Under the pieces are notes generated by a model. That model did not search any database. It was not told the DNA's origin and saw only the letters and a program-made list of their open reading frames with translations. Below, piece by piece: positions 12,202 through 22,354 of a DNA stretch of 64,000 nucleotides (position 1 is its first letter; each line of letters opens with the position of its first letter). Made by a program: the position numbers and the translations under genes. This stretch comes from Lepidodermella squamata (taxonomy: Eukaryota > Gastrotricha), in NCBI GenBank assembly GCA_047495785.1, contig JBLDXI010000011.1, positions 1,798,001 through 1,862,000 of the forward strand. Direction: 5' to 3'.

Positions 12202-12209
12202 CTTATATA
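12202..12209 (-). promoter_or_regulatory. TATA box of gene B
   Basis: Same TATATAAG octamer and surroundings as upstream of A. It sits about 120 bp before the B start codon because B has small insertions and lost the first ATG of the family signal peptide. Confidence 0.5.
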
Positions 12210-12634
12210 CGCTCAGGTTTAAAAATTTGGCGCCAGGCCCATCAGTAATAAAACGTTATGGGCCACGATAATTGCCACCTACACTGCCCAGGTGCCTCAT
12301 ACGTTGCCCACGTGCGGCATGTACGGGTAGCTTCATTGTTCGTACACTCGGGGTAAGGCAACGAGATAACTTTTGGTCCTCAGCTTCACAATGATGATGC
12401 TCAACGCCCACAATTTACATTGCGCTTTCAGCTGCGTAATTAATTTTTTATCATGAAATTATATTCTGTTTTGATTGTGTACACCTCGAGAACAAAAGAT
12501 TTAAGATGAGGCAAAGATAATTACCTAGGGTTTTTGGACGCACGGGTAAAACTGGGTGAGCATTTTTTGTCATGTGACTGTGATTTACGTGCGCACATTT
12601 CAATGGGTCATCAAGCACCCACAGTGGGCCATGC

Positions 12635-13215
12635 CAGTGCTTTGGATTTGATTTGATTTGATTTGATTTGATTTGATTTGATTTATAGGCGTTTTGGCTA
12701 CCCGTGATTTGATTTGATTGATTTAACATCGTAATGCGATGATTTAGATTGATTTTGATTTAAGGTGCTTGATTTATAGTGATTTAGTTGAGCCTAATTT
12801 ACTTCTTGCGTGTACATGCATGTGTGCTCAAAAGGAGGAAGTAACAAAAAATCGCGTGCCAAACTCAAACCGCAGACCAAAAATGTGGCAATGTGAGGCG
12901 GTGAGGTGTTTATTACGGGCAATAATAGGCTCTTGCACGAGGCAGCACTCGTTTTGTTGCATTAGCAGCTAGGCTTTATAATTCTTATTCATCGCAAGTG
13001 CAATTTGATCGCATGTGATACTCTGATTGAAACACTCTGTTATGGTGAGATGAGGATTCGATGAATAAAGGATGATTTAATCCTGATTTACATTCCCTTG
13101 TGATTGATTTTGATTGATTTAACTTGAAAAATTCCAGCAAATGATTGATTTTGATTGAGTTGAAGTGATTCGTGATTTAAGGTTTAAATCAAATCAAATC
13201 AAATCCAAAGCACTG
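12635..13215. mobile_element. TTGAT-rich hAT-type MITE (581 bp)
   Basis: Terminal inverted repeats begin CAGTGCTTTGGATTTGATTT. Both flanks carry the perfect 8-bp duplication GGCCATGC (12627-12634 and 13216-13223). The ends are runs of GATTT units, so single strands can fold extensively. There is no coding potential. Confidence 0.93.
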
Positions 13216-13520
13216 GGCCATGCACACAACATAGTACTTTCGAAATTGAAAAGTAAAATAACTCAACGAATTTTCCGTTTAAAATCTTGTAAATCTGCTG
13301 GGACCTGCAGTTCAGCGCGGCGATTCTAAATTGATTTTCCAGATTTGAATAGCATAAAAATTCATGGAGGAATGATTGTTGAAACTTGGCGCTTTACTGA
13401 TACATGAAGGGGAGCCTGATTCTTCGTACGTGCGACACCAGGTAACAAGCAAATAAATTGGGCCATCAACAGTCAGCGCCTTCAACATCGCGATGGTTGT
13501 TCTCAACGCCCACAATATTC

Positions 13521-13689
13521 ATTGTATCTTTCATCTGATTAAACATTTTTCGTCGACGATTTTGTAAAAAAAAAACTTCTGGATCTGGTTTGGAGTTTGT
13601 AGCTTTCGAAAAACTATAACCAAACTACAATGTTAGACTATTTCCGCTGATCCTTCCCGTCGAAACGTGTCCTTGTTAGTAACAATACT
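13521..13689. other. No gene seen
   Basis: Short spacer between the flank of B and repeat R1. Confidence 0.3.
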
Positions 13690-14892
13690 AATATGGGTTT
13701 CACATTCCACTGCAAACTTCTTTTTCGAGATAACATCGACAACGCGTGCGACAGAAAACGACGACAAACGGCGAGGTGGTGACCAAGGAAACCAGCCTCT
13801 CGTCTTGCATTTTGCGGTCGCGCATTGCAGCTGTGAGCAAGCTAATGAGGTTCTTGGCAAAGCCGATCTACGAGGCCGAAAATTCAGGCGGACTCTTATG
13901 CCGCCTTCACATCAAGACCCGTCAGAGTTTGTCGGCACAGCACGGCGGGCGCAGTCAATTGCGTAGAGTGTCGATATTCAATTCTCCGCAACTGTAAAGG
14001 TCAGCAAGAACCAGTGGTGTGTGCTGTTTGTTGGAGCACATTTGCAAGCTTCGGCCGTTCGTGGCCAGAAATAGCTGTGGAGCGCGAGCTGCTGCGGGTG
14101 ATTGGCAAACGAGTGAGGTGAAAACCTGAAGTGCTTAGAATTTTGATTTCCAAACGGTCTCGTAGTTTTGATCATTAATCCTCTGTAGCGGTTCTTAATA
14201 TGGCACCAAATTCCTTTTCACACCAAATTCCTAATTTTGAATTTTGAACGTGAAATTTTGCGTAATAAACTATAATGACTATGGCACTGATACGACGCCA
14301 ACGATTGCCTCCTGAATCTTGCGCATAATATCTCGAGAGATAACGGCAACAGATGGCTTACCCGGCCTAGGGACATCGATAACGACCGCCTCTTTTGAAC
14401 GGAGAAAGCTAAACGGCTGTAGACGGTCGATCTCCCGAGCCAGCGTATGTTGGCTTAGGTCATGGCCGGGCAGATGAATCTTGCAAGCCGTGCTTTGCAG
14501 GTTGCCATTGGGATCTCACAAGCTCGAAGCTCGAGTCAACACTGGGCTGGGACGACGGCGGCCTGGTTGGTAAGCCAGAGAGGATAACAGCCACAGCATT
14601 CTTTGTAATCCTCGGCGACTGACAGGCAGGTGGGTCCGAAGTCGGGAGGATGCAGCAAACTTATTCGTGCTCGACGACAAACTTCGAGCAGCGCGAGATG
14701 CACCCACGGCAACTCCACCGCTTAGTAACTGCAAAGCGGCGTCATCATGGTGAGACCGCGCGGAGTCGCCATGTGATGCAGTTGATACCCATGCAGACTC
14801 CAGTGGTCAGCGTCTCAAAAGCTTGCACTAGCACAAAAGACTAATAGTGTACGAGCAGCTCTCAAGTTGTTGATTATTTTTGCTACATTTTT
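13690..14892. repeat. Dispersed repeat R1, copy 3, left part
   Basis: The block 14698-14784 is nearly identical to 1849-1932. The copy breaks off at about 14892, where the tail of a LINE begins, and resumes at about 21896. The LINE is therefore inserted in this repeat. Confidence 0.65.
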
Positions 14893-15104
14893 GTATTTAT
14901 TTATTTCATTTATTTCATTTATTTCAAAGCTATGACGCCCAAGAGAGAGCAGCTTGACAATAGTGAATTGAAAATGAAACAGATAATTGCAGGACAGGTT
15001 ACAGAGGTATAGGACATTGGCAAATGATGACATAAAAAATGTTATTAAGTGCATATAGCAAGAGTGAGCGATTGAACAATGATGAGAATTAAGTAAAATA
15101 ACAA

Positions 15105-15333
15105 TGTTGAGGTTTGGAGAAAGCCATCAGTAAGTTCAAGTAACAAATCTAGAATTGGGAAGAAAAATATCGGTTAGCAAAATCTCCAACTGATTTTATT
15201 AGGTACCAAAAGAAGCGAAGAGGGGTAAAACTCACGGCATGAGGAAGGCGTGCCTCGAGCACCGGCTGGACCGCGAGTCGACTCGATCATTCGACCTTCA
15301 CATGAAATCATACCGATATATTTATATTCAACA
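15105..15333 (-). repeat. 3' LTR of the copia element
   Basis: 229 bp with TGTTG...CAACA ends, identical as read to 20723-20951. On the minus strand it contains an AATAAA signal. A short purine-rich tract precedes it. Confidence 0.95.
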
Positions 15334-15342
15334 CTCCCACTT
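15334..15342 (-). promoter_or_regulatory. Polypurine tract of the copia element
   Basis: Minus-strand AAGTGGGAG directly abuts the 3' LTR, as expected for the primer of plus-strand DNA synthesis. It is short but in the correct place. Confidence 0.7.
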
Positions 15343-15402
15343 GATGGAATGTGAAGTGACATCACCTAATAAAACAAGAACACAGGTTATTCAGGATTTC
15401 TT

Positions 15403-18400
15403 TCAAGACATGCCTAGAGCCTTTCGATTTTCATCATGCTTGACATGAACCAGAGCTTTCGTGAAGATATCAGCCAGTTGCTTGGTAGTTTCAATCCACT
15501 GCAGGTCTAGCAACCTTTCTTCAATAAGTTCCTTGAGATAGTTCAGTCGGATACGGAAGTGCTTTGTTCGTTTAGTTAGGGCACCAGACTTGCCGAGCAA
15601 AACCGCAGCTTGGTTATCACAATAGAGGGTGAATCGAGACTGATGATAGCCAAGTTCGTTGATCAGCCTGAGTAACCAAATTCCCTCTTGTGCGCAAGCA
15701 TAGGCGGCAGTGAACTCAGCTTCCATGGTGGAGCCCGAAATGATAGTTTGCCGGTGACTAGACCACGAAACGGCGCCATTCGAGAGCAAGTAGACAAGGC
15801 CAGTCATAGACCTCGAAGTCTTATTGTCTCCGGCCCAATCAGCGTCCGAGAATGCAATTAAGTCGCAGCCATCGCGCCGATACTCGATACCGACGTTTCT
15901 GGTGCCTTTCAAGTAACACAACACGCGACGTGCGCATGTCATGTGATGAGTTCGGGGGTCAGAAGTGTACCTTGCCAAGACTGAGACCGACCAGGCTATA
16001 TCTGGACGAGTCGAACAGGCGGCAAACATTAACGAGCCTACTATGCTTTGGTACAACTCCTGATCAGCAGGTCCGGCGGGATCTTCGTCGTTGTCGAGCC
16101 TGATGTCGCGGGGGATAGGTGTGGCGACAGCGAATCGATCTTCCATACCATACCTCTTGAGCATTCGGTCGATGTAAGGACCCTGATGAATCCGGATGTG
16201 CCCAGGGCTACATTCAACGGAAATTCCGATACACAATTTTATCACTCCCAAATCCTTCATTTTGAACAAAGTTTTGATCGCGTCCTTCAGTTGCTTGACA
16301 ACGTGAGCAGGAGCTGCAACGACTAGATCGTCGACGTAGATGCCAACAATGCCAGCGTCTTTGATGAATAAACAAGGGTCGGAGCCCAGTTGCTGAAAAC
16401 CGAGCGATTTGAGGCTCTTTGAAAGCAGGCGATTCCAACACGAACCGCTTTGGCGAAGTCCGTAGACCGCGCGGTGCAAGCGCCACACTAGCCCGGCCTT
16501 TGCATCCGGATGACCAGGCGGGGGTCGTAGGTAGACTTCTTCAGTTAGGCGGCCGTGTAGATATGCCGAGGGAGCATCCATTTGATGAACTTCGAAATTG
16601 TTAGCAGCAGCAATCGCGAGAATAACGCGAAGCGATGCGATGCGCATTACCGGGGCGTAGCTTTCTTCGAAATCGCGGCCGATTTTCTGGGTGTGACCTT
16701 GAGCCACTAATCGACATTTGAAACGGCTAGGAATCCCATTTTCGTCAATCTTGATTTTGAACACGTATCGTGAACCGTAAATTCGTTTCCCAGGAGGAGC
16801 TTTCATAGCGGTATAGACATTGTTTTCTACGAACAGAGCCAGTTCCTCTTCGATGGCACGGAGCCATTGAGGCCATTCCGGCGAGTCGATAGCTTCTTGA
16901 TAGGTGAGCGGCTCAACCATCGATTCCACTCCCACTGAGCCGCGAGCTCGAACTGCGACGGCTGCCGATTGATACTTAGCGCCAGATCGGGTTCTGGAAT
17001 TTGAAGCGGGGAGTTGACCGAGGGTGAGTACTGTTTCGGGTATTGCAAGTCTTTGGAGTTCACGATTTACGTTCGAATTTCTTGACTGATCGAGACTAGT
17101 CGGGTTTCTCTCGTTGCTGGTGCTTGATTGGGTAGGCGGTGCTGGTGCGTTGGCGTTTGCATTTAGCGATGAATTTGCGGCATTGAGCTGGTCAATAACT
17201 GGATCGATTTCCAACCAATCATTACTTGCAATTGGCTGTTGAGAGATTGCTTGCTGAATGATAGCTGGGCTCACTTGATGAGTCGGCTGAATTTGATTTG
17301 AGGTCTGAGCTTGACTCGCTCCCACTGGATAGGAGTTTTGAGCTTGACTCAAGGTCTGAGCTTGACTCGCTCCCACTGGATGGGTGTTTTGAACTTGATT
17401 TATCTCCACTTGATGGTGCTTTTGAGCTGGACTCGCTCCCACTGGATGGGAGTTTTCGGCCATCGCTTGACGAGGCAACTGTCTCGGAGGTGGAGGTGGA
17501 GGTGGTGGAGGAGGTTGCCGCGTATCCCTGTTTGGGTCAGCTGGGACTAGACTGGGTAGATTTTTCTGGAAAAAATCGTTATCTTCGTAACCGAATTTTA
17601 CGGGCATTTTCCTTACCCTGCTCTCCCTTTCCGAGAGGAGAGGAACCGCGGCTATCCCTGTACTAACTCGATTAGTCTCGGGGTCGGACTCGATCCGAAA
17701 TTCCTTCTCGTGAAATTGTACCGCAATTCGGCACAGGATTTTCTTGGTAACTGGGTCGAGGAGGCGATAACCCTTCTGGGTGTCGGAGTACCCAACAAAA
17801 CGGCAAGCTTTGGATTTCGCGTCGAACTTTTTCCGATCTTGATCGTTAACGAACGCGTAAGCTACACATCCGAAAGGCTTGAGGTTGGCGACATTCGGTT
17901 TTCTGCCTGTCCATAATTCGAATGGGGTTTTGTCTGAGTCGATCGCTGAAGATGGTAGTCGGTTTCGAATGTAAGCAGCGCAAGAAATGGCTTCGGCCCA
18001 TAAGAAACGCGGAGATTCAGATTCCAAGAGCATCGTTCTTGCCATCTCCGTAATGGTTCGTACCATCCTTTCTGCGCTACCATTTTGTTCTGGCGTGTGG
18101 GGACAACTTGTTTCATGTTTGGTGCCTCGAGCTTTAAGGTGGTCGATGAAAGCCGTTGATAAATTTTCTCCGGCATTGTCCGATCGTAAGCGCTTGATCT
18201 TCTTGTTTTGAAACGTGGTGACTTCATTCTCGAAATGTTTGTAGCAGTCAAACACGTCCGACTTCTTCTCCATACAGTATACCCAGGTATAATGCGTGAA
18301 GTCATCAACGAGGATGAGGTACCAGTGGGCTCCTCCTAGAGATTGTACTTCGACTGGTCCGGCTACATCCATATGGACTAGATCCAACTCGCATTTCGAT

Positions 18401-19152
18401 CGTTGATAATTTACGCTAGAATGTGTTGCTCGATGAGCCTTGCCTAGAGCGCAGGGTTCACAATCCTCGAGAATGTGGCGACCGCTGACCTTAAGACCAT
18501 CAACCAGGTTGTGTCGAAGGATTTGTTTCAATGCTGGCGATCCGGCATGTCCGAATCTTCGATGCCATTGAGTGTAAGTGGGTGCGAGTAGTGCGTGATG
18601 TGATTTCTGTCGCAAAAAATAAAGTCCGTCAAGTTTGTCAGCAATTAACACTTCTTTATTTGAGAAATTTAAATCTCGAATTTGAGCATGAGTTTTCGTA
18701 AAAATAGCTACATTATCTTTTTCAGTGACTGCTGGTACGCTAAATAAATTTGAGGCCAGGCCTGGTACGTACATGACGTCTTCGAGTTGTACCCAGAATG
18801 CAGACGAATCCGATGCTGCTGCTTGAATTTGCACCGCGCCGGACCAGTTGACTGGAATACGGCGCCCGTCCCCCAGGTAGACGTTGGTTTGCTCGACAAG
18901 CCTGGTCGGGTTCCTGAAGAGACGAGGATTGTTGCACATGTGCGAGCTGGCGCCGGAGTCTAGAACCCACTTATTTGATTGTGCCTTGCTAGCAAGTAAA
19001 GAATAAAATTTTCTGGGTGTCATGCCTGAGTACGCATTCAAAATACCTTGAGTAGAACTATTATTTTTCCGTGCGGTGGCCGGGAACTCGGGTCGAACCT
19101 GGAGTTGACCGAAGGTGGCATTAATCGCACTTTCGGAATCGGTATCCGACAT
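15403..19152 (-). CDS. copia Pol polyprotein
   Basis: An uninterrupted 1249-codon frame from the first ATG. In order: an aspartic protease (WVLDSGASSHM, about residue 60), a GAG-pre-integrase zinc region (WHRRFGHAG...CEPC), and an integrase core with the expected acidic residues (MDVAGP, RSDNAGEN, HTPEQNGSAER). Then come a reverse transcriptase with IYVDDLVV and an RNase H ending with the DIFTKAL motif. A Pro-rich, Gln-rich linker separates integrase from reverse transcriptase. The open frame actually continues upstream, without a break, to the TGA that ends gag (19303-19305). Pol is therefore most likely made as a Gag-Pol fusion rather than from the internal ATG. Confidence 0.93.
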   Translation of the reverse strand: MSDTDSESAINATFGQLQVRPEFPATARKNNSSTQGILNAYSGMTPRKFYSLLASKAQSNKWVLDSGASSHMCNNPRLFRNPTRLVEQTNVYLGDGRRIPVNWSGAVQIQAAASDSSAFWVQLEDVMYVPGLASNLFSVPAVTEKDNVAIFTKTHAQIRDLNFSNKEVLIADKLDGLYFLRQKSHHALLAPTYTQWHRRFGHAGSPALKQILRHNLVDGLKVSGRHILEDCEPCALGKAHRATHSSVNYQRSKCELDLVHMDVAGPVEVQSLGGAHWYLILVDDFTHYTWVYCMEKKSDVFDCYKHFENEVTTFQNKKIKRLRSDNAGENLSTAFIDHLKARGTKHETSCPHTPEQNGSAERMVRTITEMARTMLLESESPRFLWAEAISCAAYIRNRLPSSAIDSDKTPFELWTGRKPNVANLKPFGCVAYAFVNDQDRKKFDAKSKACRFVGYSDTQKGYRLLDPVTKKILCRIAVQFHEKEFRIESDPETNRVSTGIAAVPLLSERESRVRKMPVKFGYEDNDFFQKNLPSLVPADPNRDTRQPPPPPPPPPPRQLPRQAMAENSHPVGASPAQKHHQVEINQVQNTHPVGASQAQTLSQAQNSYPVGASQAQTSNQIQPTHQVSPAIIQQAISQQPIASNDWLEIDPVIDQLNAANSSLNANANAPAPPTQSSTSNERNPTSLDQSRNSNVNRELQRLAIPETVLTLGQLPASNSRTRSGAKYQSAAVAVRARGSVGVESMVEPLTYQEAIDSPEWPQWLRAIEEELALFVENNVYTAMKAPPGKRIYGSRYVFKIKIDENGIPSRFKCRLVAQGHTQKIGRDFEESYAPVMRIASLRVILAIAAANNFEVHQMDAPSAYLHGRLTEEVYLRPPPGHPDAKAGLVWRLHRAVYGLRQSGSCWNRLLSKSLKSLGFQQLGSDPCLFIKDAGIVGIYVDDLVVAAPAHVVKQLKDAIKTLFKMKDLGVIKLCIGISVECSPGHIRIHQGPYIDRMLKRYGMEDRFAVATPIPRDIRLDNDEDPAGPADQELYQSIVGSLMFAACSTRPDIAWSVSVLARYTSDPRTHHMTCARRVLCYLKGTRNVGIEYRRDGCDLIAFSDADWAGDNKTSRSMTGLVYLLSNGAVSWSSHRQTIISGSTMEAEFTAAYACAQEGIWLLRLINELGYHQSRFTLYCDNQAAVLLGKSGALTKRTKHFRIRLNYLKELIEERLLDLQWIETTKQLADIFTKALVHVKHDENRKALGMS

Positions 19153-19302
19153 AGAGTCGTTAGAAGGGTTAAAGCTGACGTAAGCACCTTGAGTGGCTAG
19201 GTTGTCGCCTAGAGCGGACCTGGAGTCATTAAATTTATGTTTCAGTCTTGAACGTGAGAAGCGATTATAAATTTGTTTACCTTGACGGGAACTACTCGGC
19301 AG

Positions 19303-20745
19303 TCATAGAGACTTTTCGACTTCGCCATCTTCCATCTCCTCGCCTTCTTCGTCATCGACGGACGAGTCTGAGTAGCGATCCTCTTGAAGGAGCTCGCGTT
19401 CTCGCTGCTCGGGGATATCATTGTACCTGGAGCCGCCTTGAGCGCCGCCTTGAGTGGAAACGCGAGCGGTACGTGCCTGGAGCACGCGTTCTTCGCCTTG
19501 ACCGCCGGCGACGGGAGTGGGACAGTCACGCTGACGATGCCCATACTGACCACAATCGTAGCATTTCGACCGGCTGTCCGCCTTGGCCTTGTTGCATTGC
19601 GAAGCGGTGTGGTTTTGATGCCGAGGGAGGGGGCATGGCGGATCGTTTCGGGCGCCGCCTTGAGCGGGCGCAGGCCGATATTCTTGACGACCAGGTTGTC
19701 TCGGCTGTTGGCGGGCAGGTTGCTGACGCGGGTAGCCTCGAGCTCTTCCGATTCCAGCGGCGGGGCGACGGTCGCGTCGATCGGGGTTTTGAGCGATCAT
19801 CAGGGCTGCGGCCTCGTGCCGGGCTTGACCCGGAGGTGCGGGCGCGGGGCGAGCAGCGTTGAGCCGGTCGTCCTCGGCTAGCAGCGCCTGCTGGATTTCG
19901 GCGACCGATGGCGGCGGAATTCGATTTTCGAGCATCGTTCTCATGTTCCCGAGGCTCGGTGGCAGCGAGTGGAACAAAGCGGCCCTCTTCATCCGTTCCT
20001 CGATCGATACTCCTGCGTTTTCCAGCGCCTGGAGCAACTGGGCGAAGTCCCGAAAATGGGCGGAGAGGGTGGCTCCTGGAGCCATAGCAAAACTGTGAAA
20101 CCGAGCCAGGAGCCTCGACTCGGTGGCAGCCGAGGTCCTCTCGAAGTGCGCCTTGAGCGCTGACCAAATCGCCCGGGGGTCGTCACCGGCTGCCCTGGTG
20201 ATATAATAATAGGCAGGCCCTACCAGTCGAACCAGGATAGATGCAGCAAGTCGACGTTTGTCCGCCAACTCTTGGTCACGGGTTCGCCTGGAGCGAACAG
20301 CGGCGTCTATCGCAATGCCCAGGGCATCGCGAGCAGCACTGGACGCAGCTCGGGCGGTCGCCAGTTCAGCCGTTGCAGCCATAGCAGCAGCGGAGTGCGC
20401 GGGGTCATCGGGATGAGCGATGATAGCGGCGTTGGCTTCGCGGAGGGCGATCTCGAATCTGCCCTGTCGCTCGGCGCATTCGGCGGCGGTAGCTCGAGCA
20501 GTTTCGACGGCCAAGTCCTCGAGACTCGGGACGCCGGGAGCGGGCGGGGCTGGATGCACGCCTGGAGCGGCTGGCACGCCTGGAGCGGCCCCTGCGGGTA
20601 GTGGCTCGACCACTTCCCACAGATTCATGCCCTGAAGGATGTAGTACGTCGCGTAGGACCAATCCTGATAGTTCGTCCCGTTCAACCGCTCTGCCGAGGT
20701 TAGAGCATCTGGGCCCATAACCTGTTGAGGTTTGGAGAAAGCCAT
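19303..20745 (-). CDS. copia Gag protein
   Basis: About 480 residues, counting from the ATG at 20745. The N-terminal half is the Gag region typical of copia (NGTNYQDWSYATYYIL; later ARFHSFAMAPG). Near the C-terminus is one CCHC zinc knuckle (CYDCGQYGHRQRDC), followed by an acidic tail. The start codon lies 23 bp inside the 5' LTR, and the frame then runs straight through the primer-binding site. It ends at a single TGA that is in the same frame as pol. Confidence 0.9.
   Translation of the reverse strand: MAFSKPQQVMGPDALTSAERLNGTNYQDWSYATYYILQGMNLWEVVEPLPAGAAPGVPAAPGVHPAPPAPGVPSLEDLAVETARATAAECAERQGRFEIALREANAAIIAHPDDPAHSAAAMAATAELATARAASSAARDALGIAIDAAVRSRRTRDQELADKRRLAASILVRLVGPAYYYITRAAGDDPRAIWSALKAHFERTSAATESRLLARFHSFAMAPGATLSAHFRDFAQLLQALENAGVSIEERMKRAALFHSLPPSLGNMRTMLENRIPPPSVAEIQQALLAEDDRLNAARPAPAPPGQARHEAAALMIAQNPDRRDRRPAAGIGRARGYPRQQPARQQPRQPGRQEYRPAPAQGGARNDPPCPLPRHQNHTASQCNKAKADSRSKCYDCGQYGHRQRDCPTPVAGGQGEERVLQARTARVSTQGGAQGGSRYNDIPEQRERELLQEDRYSDSSVDDEEGEEMEDGEVEKSL
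20709..20722 (-). promoter_or_regulatory. tRNA-iMet half-molecule primer-binding site
   Basis: Directly after the 5' LTR the minus strand reads GGTTATGGGCCCAG. This is the complement of the anticodon stem-loop of initiator tRNA-Met, the internal primer used by Drosophila copia and its relatives, rather than the tRNA 3' end. Here it is also coding, as it lies inside gag. Confidence 0.85.
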
Positions 20746-20951
20746 CAGTAAGTTCAAGTAACAAATCTAGAATTGGGAAGAAAAATATCGGTTAGCAAAA
20801 TCTCCAACTGATTTTATTAGGTACCAAAAGAAGCGAAGAGGGGTAAAACTCACGGCATGAGGAAGGCGTGCCTCGAGCACCGGCTGGACCGCGAGTCGAC
20901 TCGATCATTCGACCTTCACATGAAATCATACCGATATATTTATATTCAACA
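20723..20951 (-). repeat. 5' LTR of the copia element
   Basis: 229 bp, equal in length to and identical as read with the 3' LTR. It encodes the first eight residues of Gag in its last 23 bp. Confidence 0.95.
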
Positions 20952-21072
20952 TAATAATTCAACATAATTATTCAACATAATAATATTGAATATAACATAT
21001 ATATTCAATCATAATAACATCACAACAAAACAGCATCGCAGCATTATAAAAATATATAGTGTATCGAATTTA

Positions 21073-21885
21073 TCATAGGCCTAAACCAGTGGAATTTCTT
21101 TCGTAAAAATAAGCATAAACATTTGAGCGGCACGCTTCAGCTGACTCAGCATTTTGAGCTTCTGCAGGCAGTTGATTCCAGAGATCGGGACCGCGATAGC
21201 TAAGGCTCAACGTACCACGAACTGACAAATACGTCGGCTTGAACATTGGCTCAGTGTTACGTGTTGAGTAGCTGCCGACCGGGTTCAGCTTGAAAAGTGT
21301 TTGAATCGCAGCCGGTGCTTGTTTATTCAGGCAATTGTGGATGAATGTCGCCAAATGGATGGCGTGTTTCTGTTGAACGTTGACCCAGCCGAGTCGATGG
21401 CGAAGAGGCTCCGCATCTGCGAGTGAGTGAGCGCCGCATATGATTCGGACGGCACGATCTTGCGTTGACTGAAGCTTTGCTAGAGTAGTCGGTGCTGCCT
21501 GACCTAAGGTTAGGTCACCGTAATTGATATGGCTGAATATCAAGCCATTGGCCATCATGATGGCAGTTTTTCGGTCGACGAATTTCGCAGCTAGTTTGAG
21601 GGCATACAATCCCCGTCGAGCCTTGCTCTTTGCACCTTTGATATGTTTTTTGAAGGAAAGTTTGCAGTCAATGGTGAAGCCAAGAGTGGTCATAACTTTT
21701 GATGGTCCGATAACTGCGTCGCCGATAGTGATGGAAAAATCCGGCGCGGATGGCATAGCACATTTCAAAAGCAAAAACTGCGACTTTTTCCCATTAACTG
21801 CCAAAGAGTTGCTGCTGAGCCATGAGCAAACACGATTCATCTCTTGCTGTAGAACTGATCGTAATTCATTGACATTTCTGCTTGT
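21073..21885 (-). pseudogene. LINE reverse transcriptase, C-terminal fragment
   Basis: About 270 residues, open to a stop at 21073. The fragment carries LNxK-type and TLGFTID signatures, then FSHINYGDLTLG and a thumb/connection region with RGPDLWNQLP, all typical of the end of jockey/CR1-like reverse transcriptases. The catalytic domain and endonuclease are missing because the element is 5'-truncated. No functional enzyme is expected. Confidence 0.8.
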
Positions 21886-21895
21886 ATTGTATTAG

Positions 21896-22044
21896 CTTAA
21901 TTAATTGTTGCGAGGTATTAAACGGTCTGAATAGACATCGCATCTCTGCCTCATTGTTTTGCTTTCCCTCGCCTTTTTACACACTTCGAACTCTTAACAA
22001 GGAGATTTATGCTCAGAAGTAAACAAAACAATCAGCATATTGTC
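21896..22044. repeat. Dispersed repeat R1, copy 3, right part
   Basis: Matches 2050-2180 and 7655-7790 (GTTGCGAGGTAT...TGCCTCATTGTTTTG...GGAGATTTATGCTCAG). It continues R1 copy 3 after the LINE and is cut by the two-gene DNA transposon at 22045. Confidence 0.6.
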
Positions 22045-22078
22045 CATCTTAGTCTGGATTTGCAGTGTCAAAGTCCAC
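22045..22078 (+). repeat. Left terminal inverted repeat
   Basis: Perfect 34-bp inverted match to 25658-25691. Subterminal CGGTCGGAG units follow at about 22114-22148 and may serve as protein-binding sites. Confidence 0.9.
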
Positions 22079-22354
22079 TTTTTTTGCTGTTCAATGCGTC
22101 ATGGTGGTGGCGGTGGTCGGAGCGGTCGGAGCGGTCGGAGCGGTCGGTGACCGTGGTCATTATTAGCATGAAAAAAATTGTTTTTCTCATCTTCCGTCAT
22201 TTATTGGATTTTCTAAATAAATAAAAAGAGCCTTTTTTGGGGTAATAAATTACTATCATACAAATATGAATTAAAATCTTTGAATCAATCTGAACATTTG
22301 CAGAAGTAATTATGTATTATTGATTCTATAGGTTTCCAGAATTTCTTTCATCAC

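Larger units (their letters stand above)
12083..13520 (-). repeat. Promoter and outer flank of gene B
   Basis: Duplicate of the region upstream of A. It is continuous from 12120 to 12634, then interrupted by the 581-bp hAT element, and resumes at 13216. Confidence 0.7.
15105..20951 (-). mobile_element. Full-length Ty1/copia LTR retrotransposon
   Basis: 5847 bp with two 229-bp LTRs, a primer-binding site, gag, pol in copia order (protease, integrase, reverse transcriptase, RNase H) and a polypurine tract. LTRs without visible differences and open frames indicate a recent insertion that may still be active. I find no 5-bp target duplication: the left flank ends AACAA and the right begins TAATA. 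The right flank is a locally repeated ATTCAACATAAT sequence, so it may have been rearranged. The element lies in the 3' region of a LINE. Confidence 0.95.
14893..21886 (-). mobile_element. 5'-truncated LINE, split by a copia element
   Basis: The reverse-transcriptase C-terminal part lies at 21885-21073 on the minus strand. Its 3' untranslated part continues to 20952 and then, after the copia element, from 15104 to about 14893. There it ends in a tail of repeated A-rich (AAATAAATG) units. The same R1 repeat flanks both sides, and TTGTAT occurs at both junctions as a possible target duplication. The element is 5'-truncated, as is usual for LINEs. The tail and the position in R1 are seen directly; joining the two halves is inference. 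Confidence 0.7.

Noticed and set aside
19248-20764. Several long open frames antisense or out of frame to the copia gag gene (for example 204, 213, 165 and 119 codons)
   Set aside because: They are shadows of the GC-rich gag coding sequence; only the minus-strand gag frame has a zinc knuckle and family resemblance.
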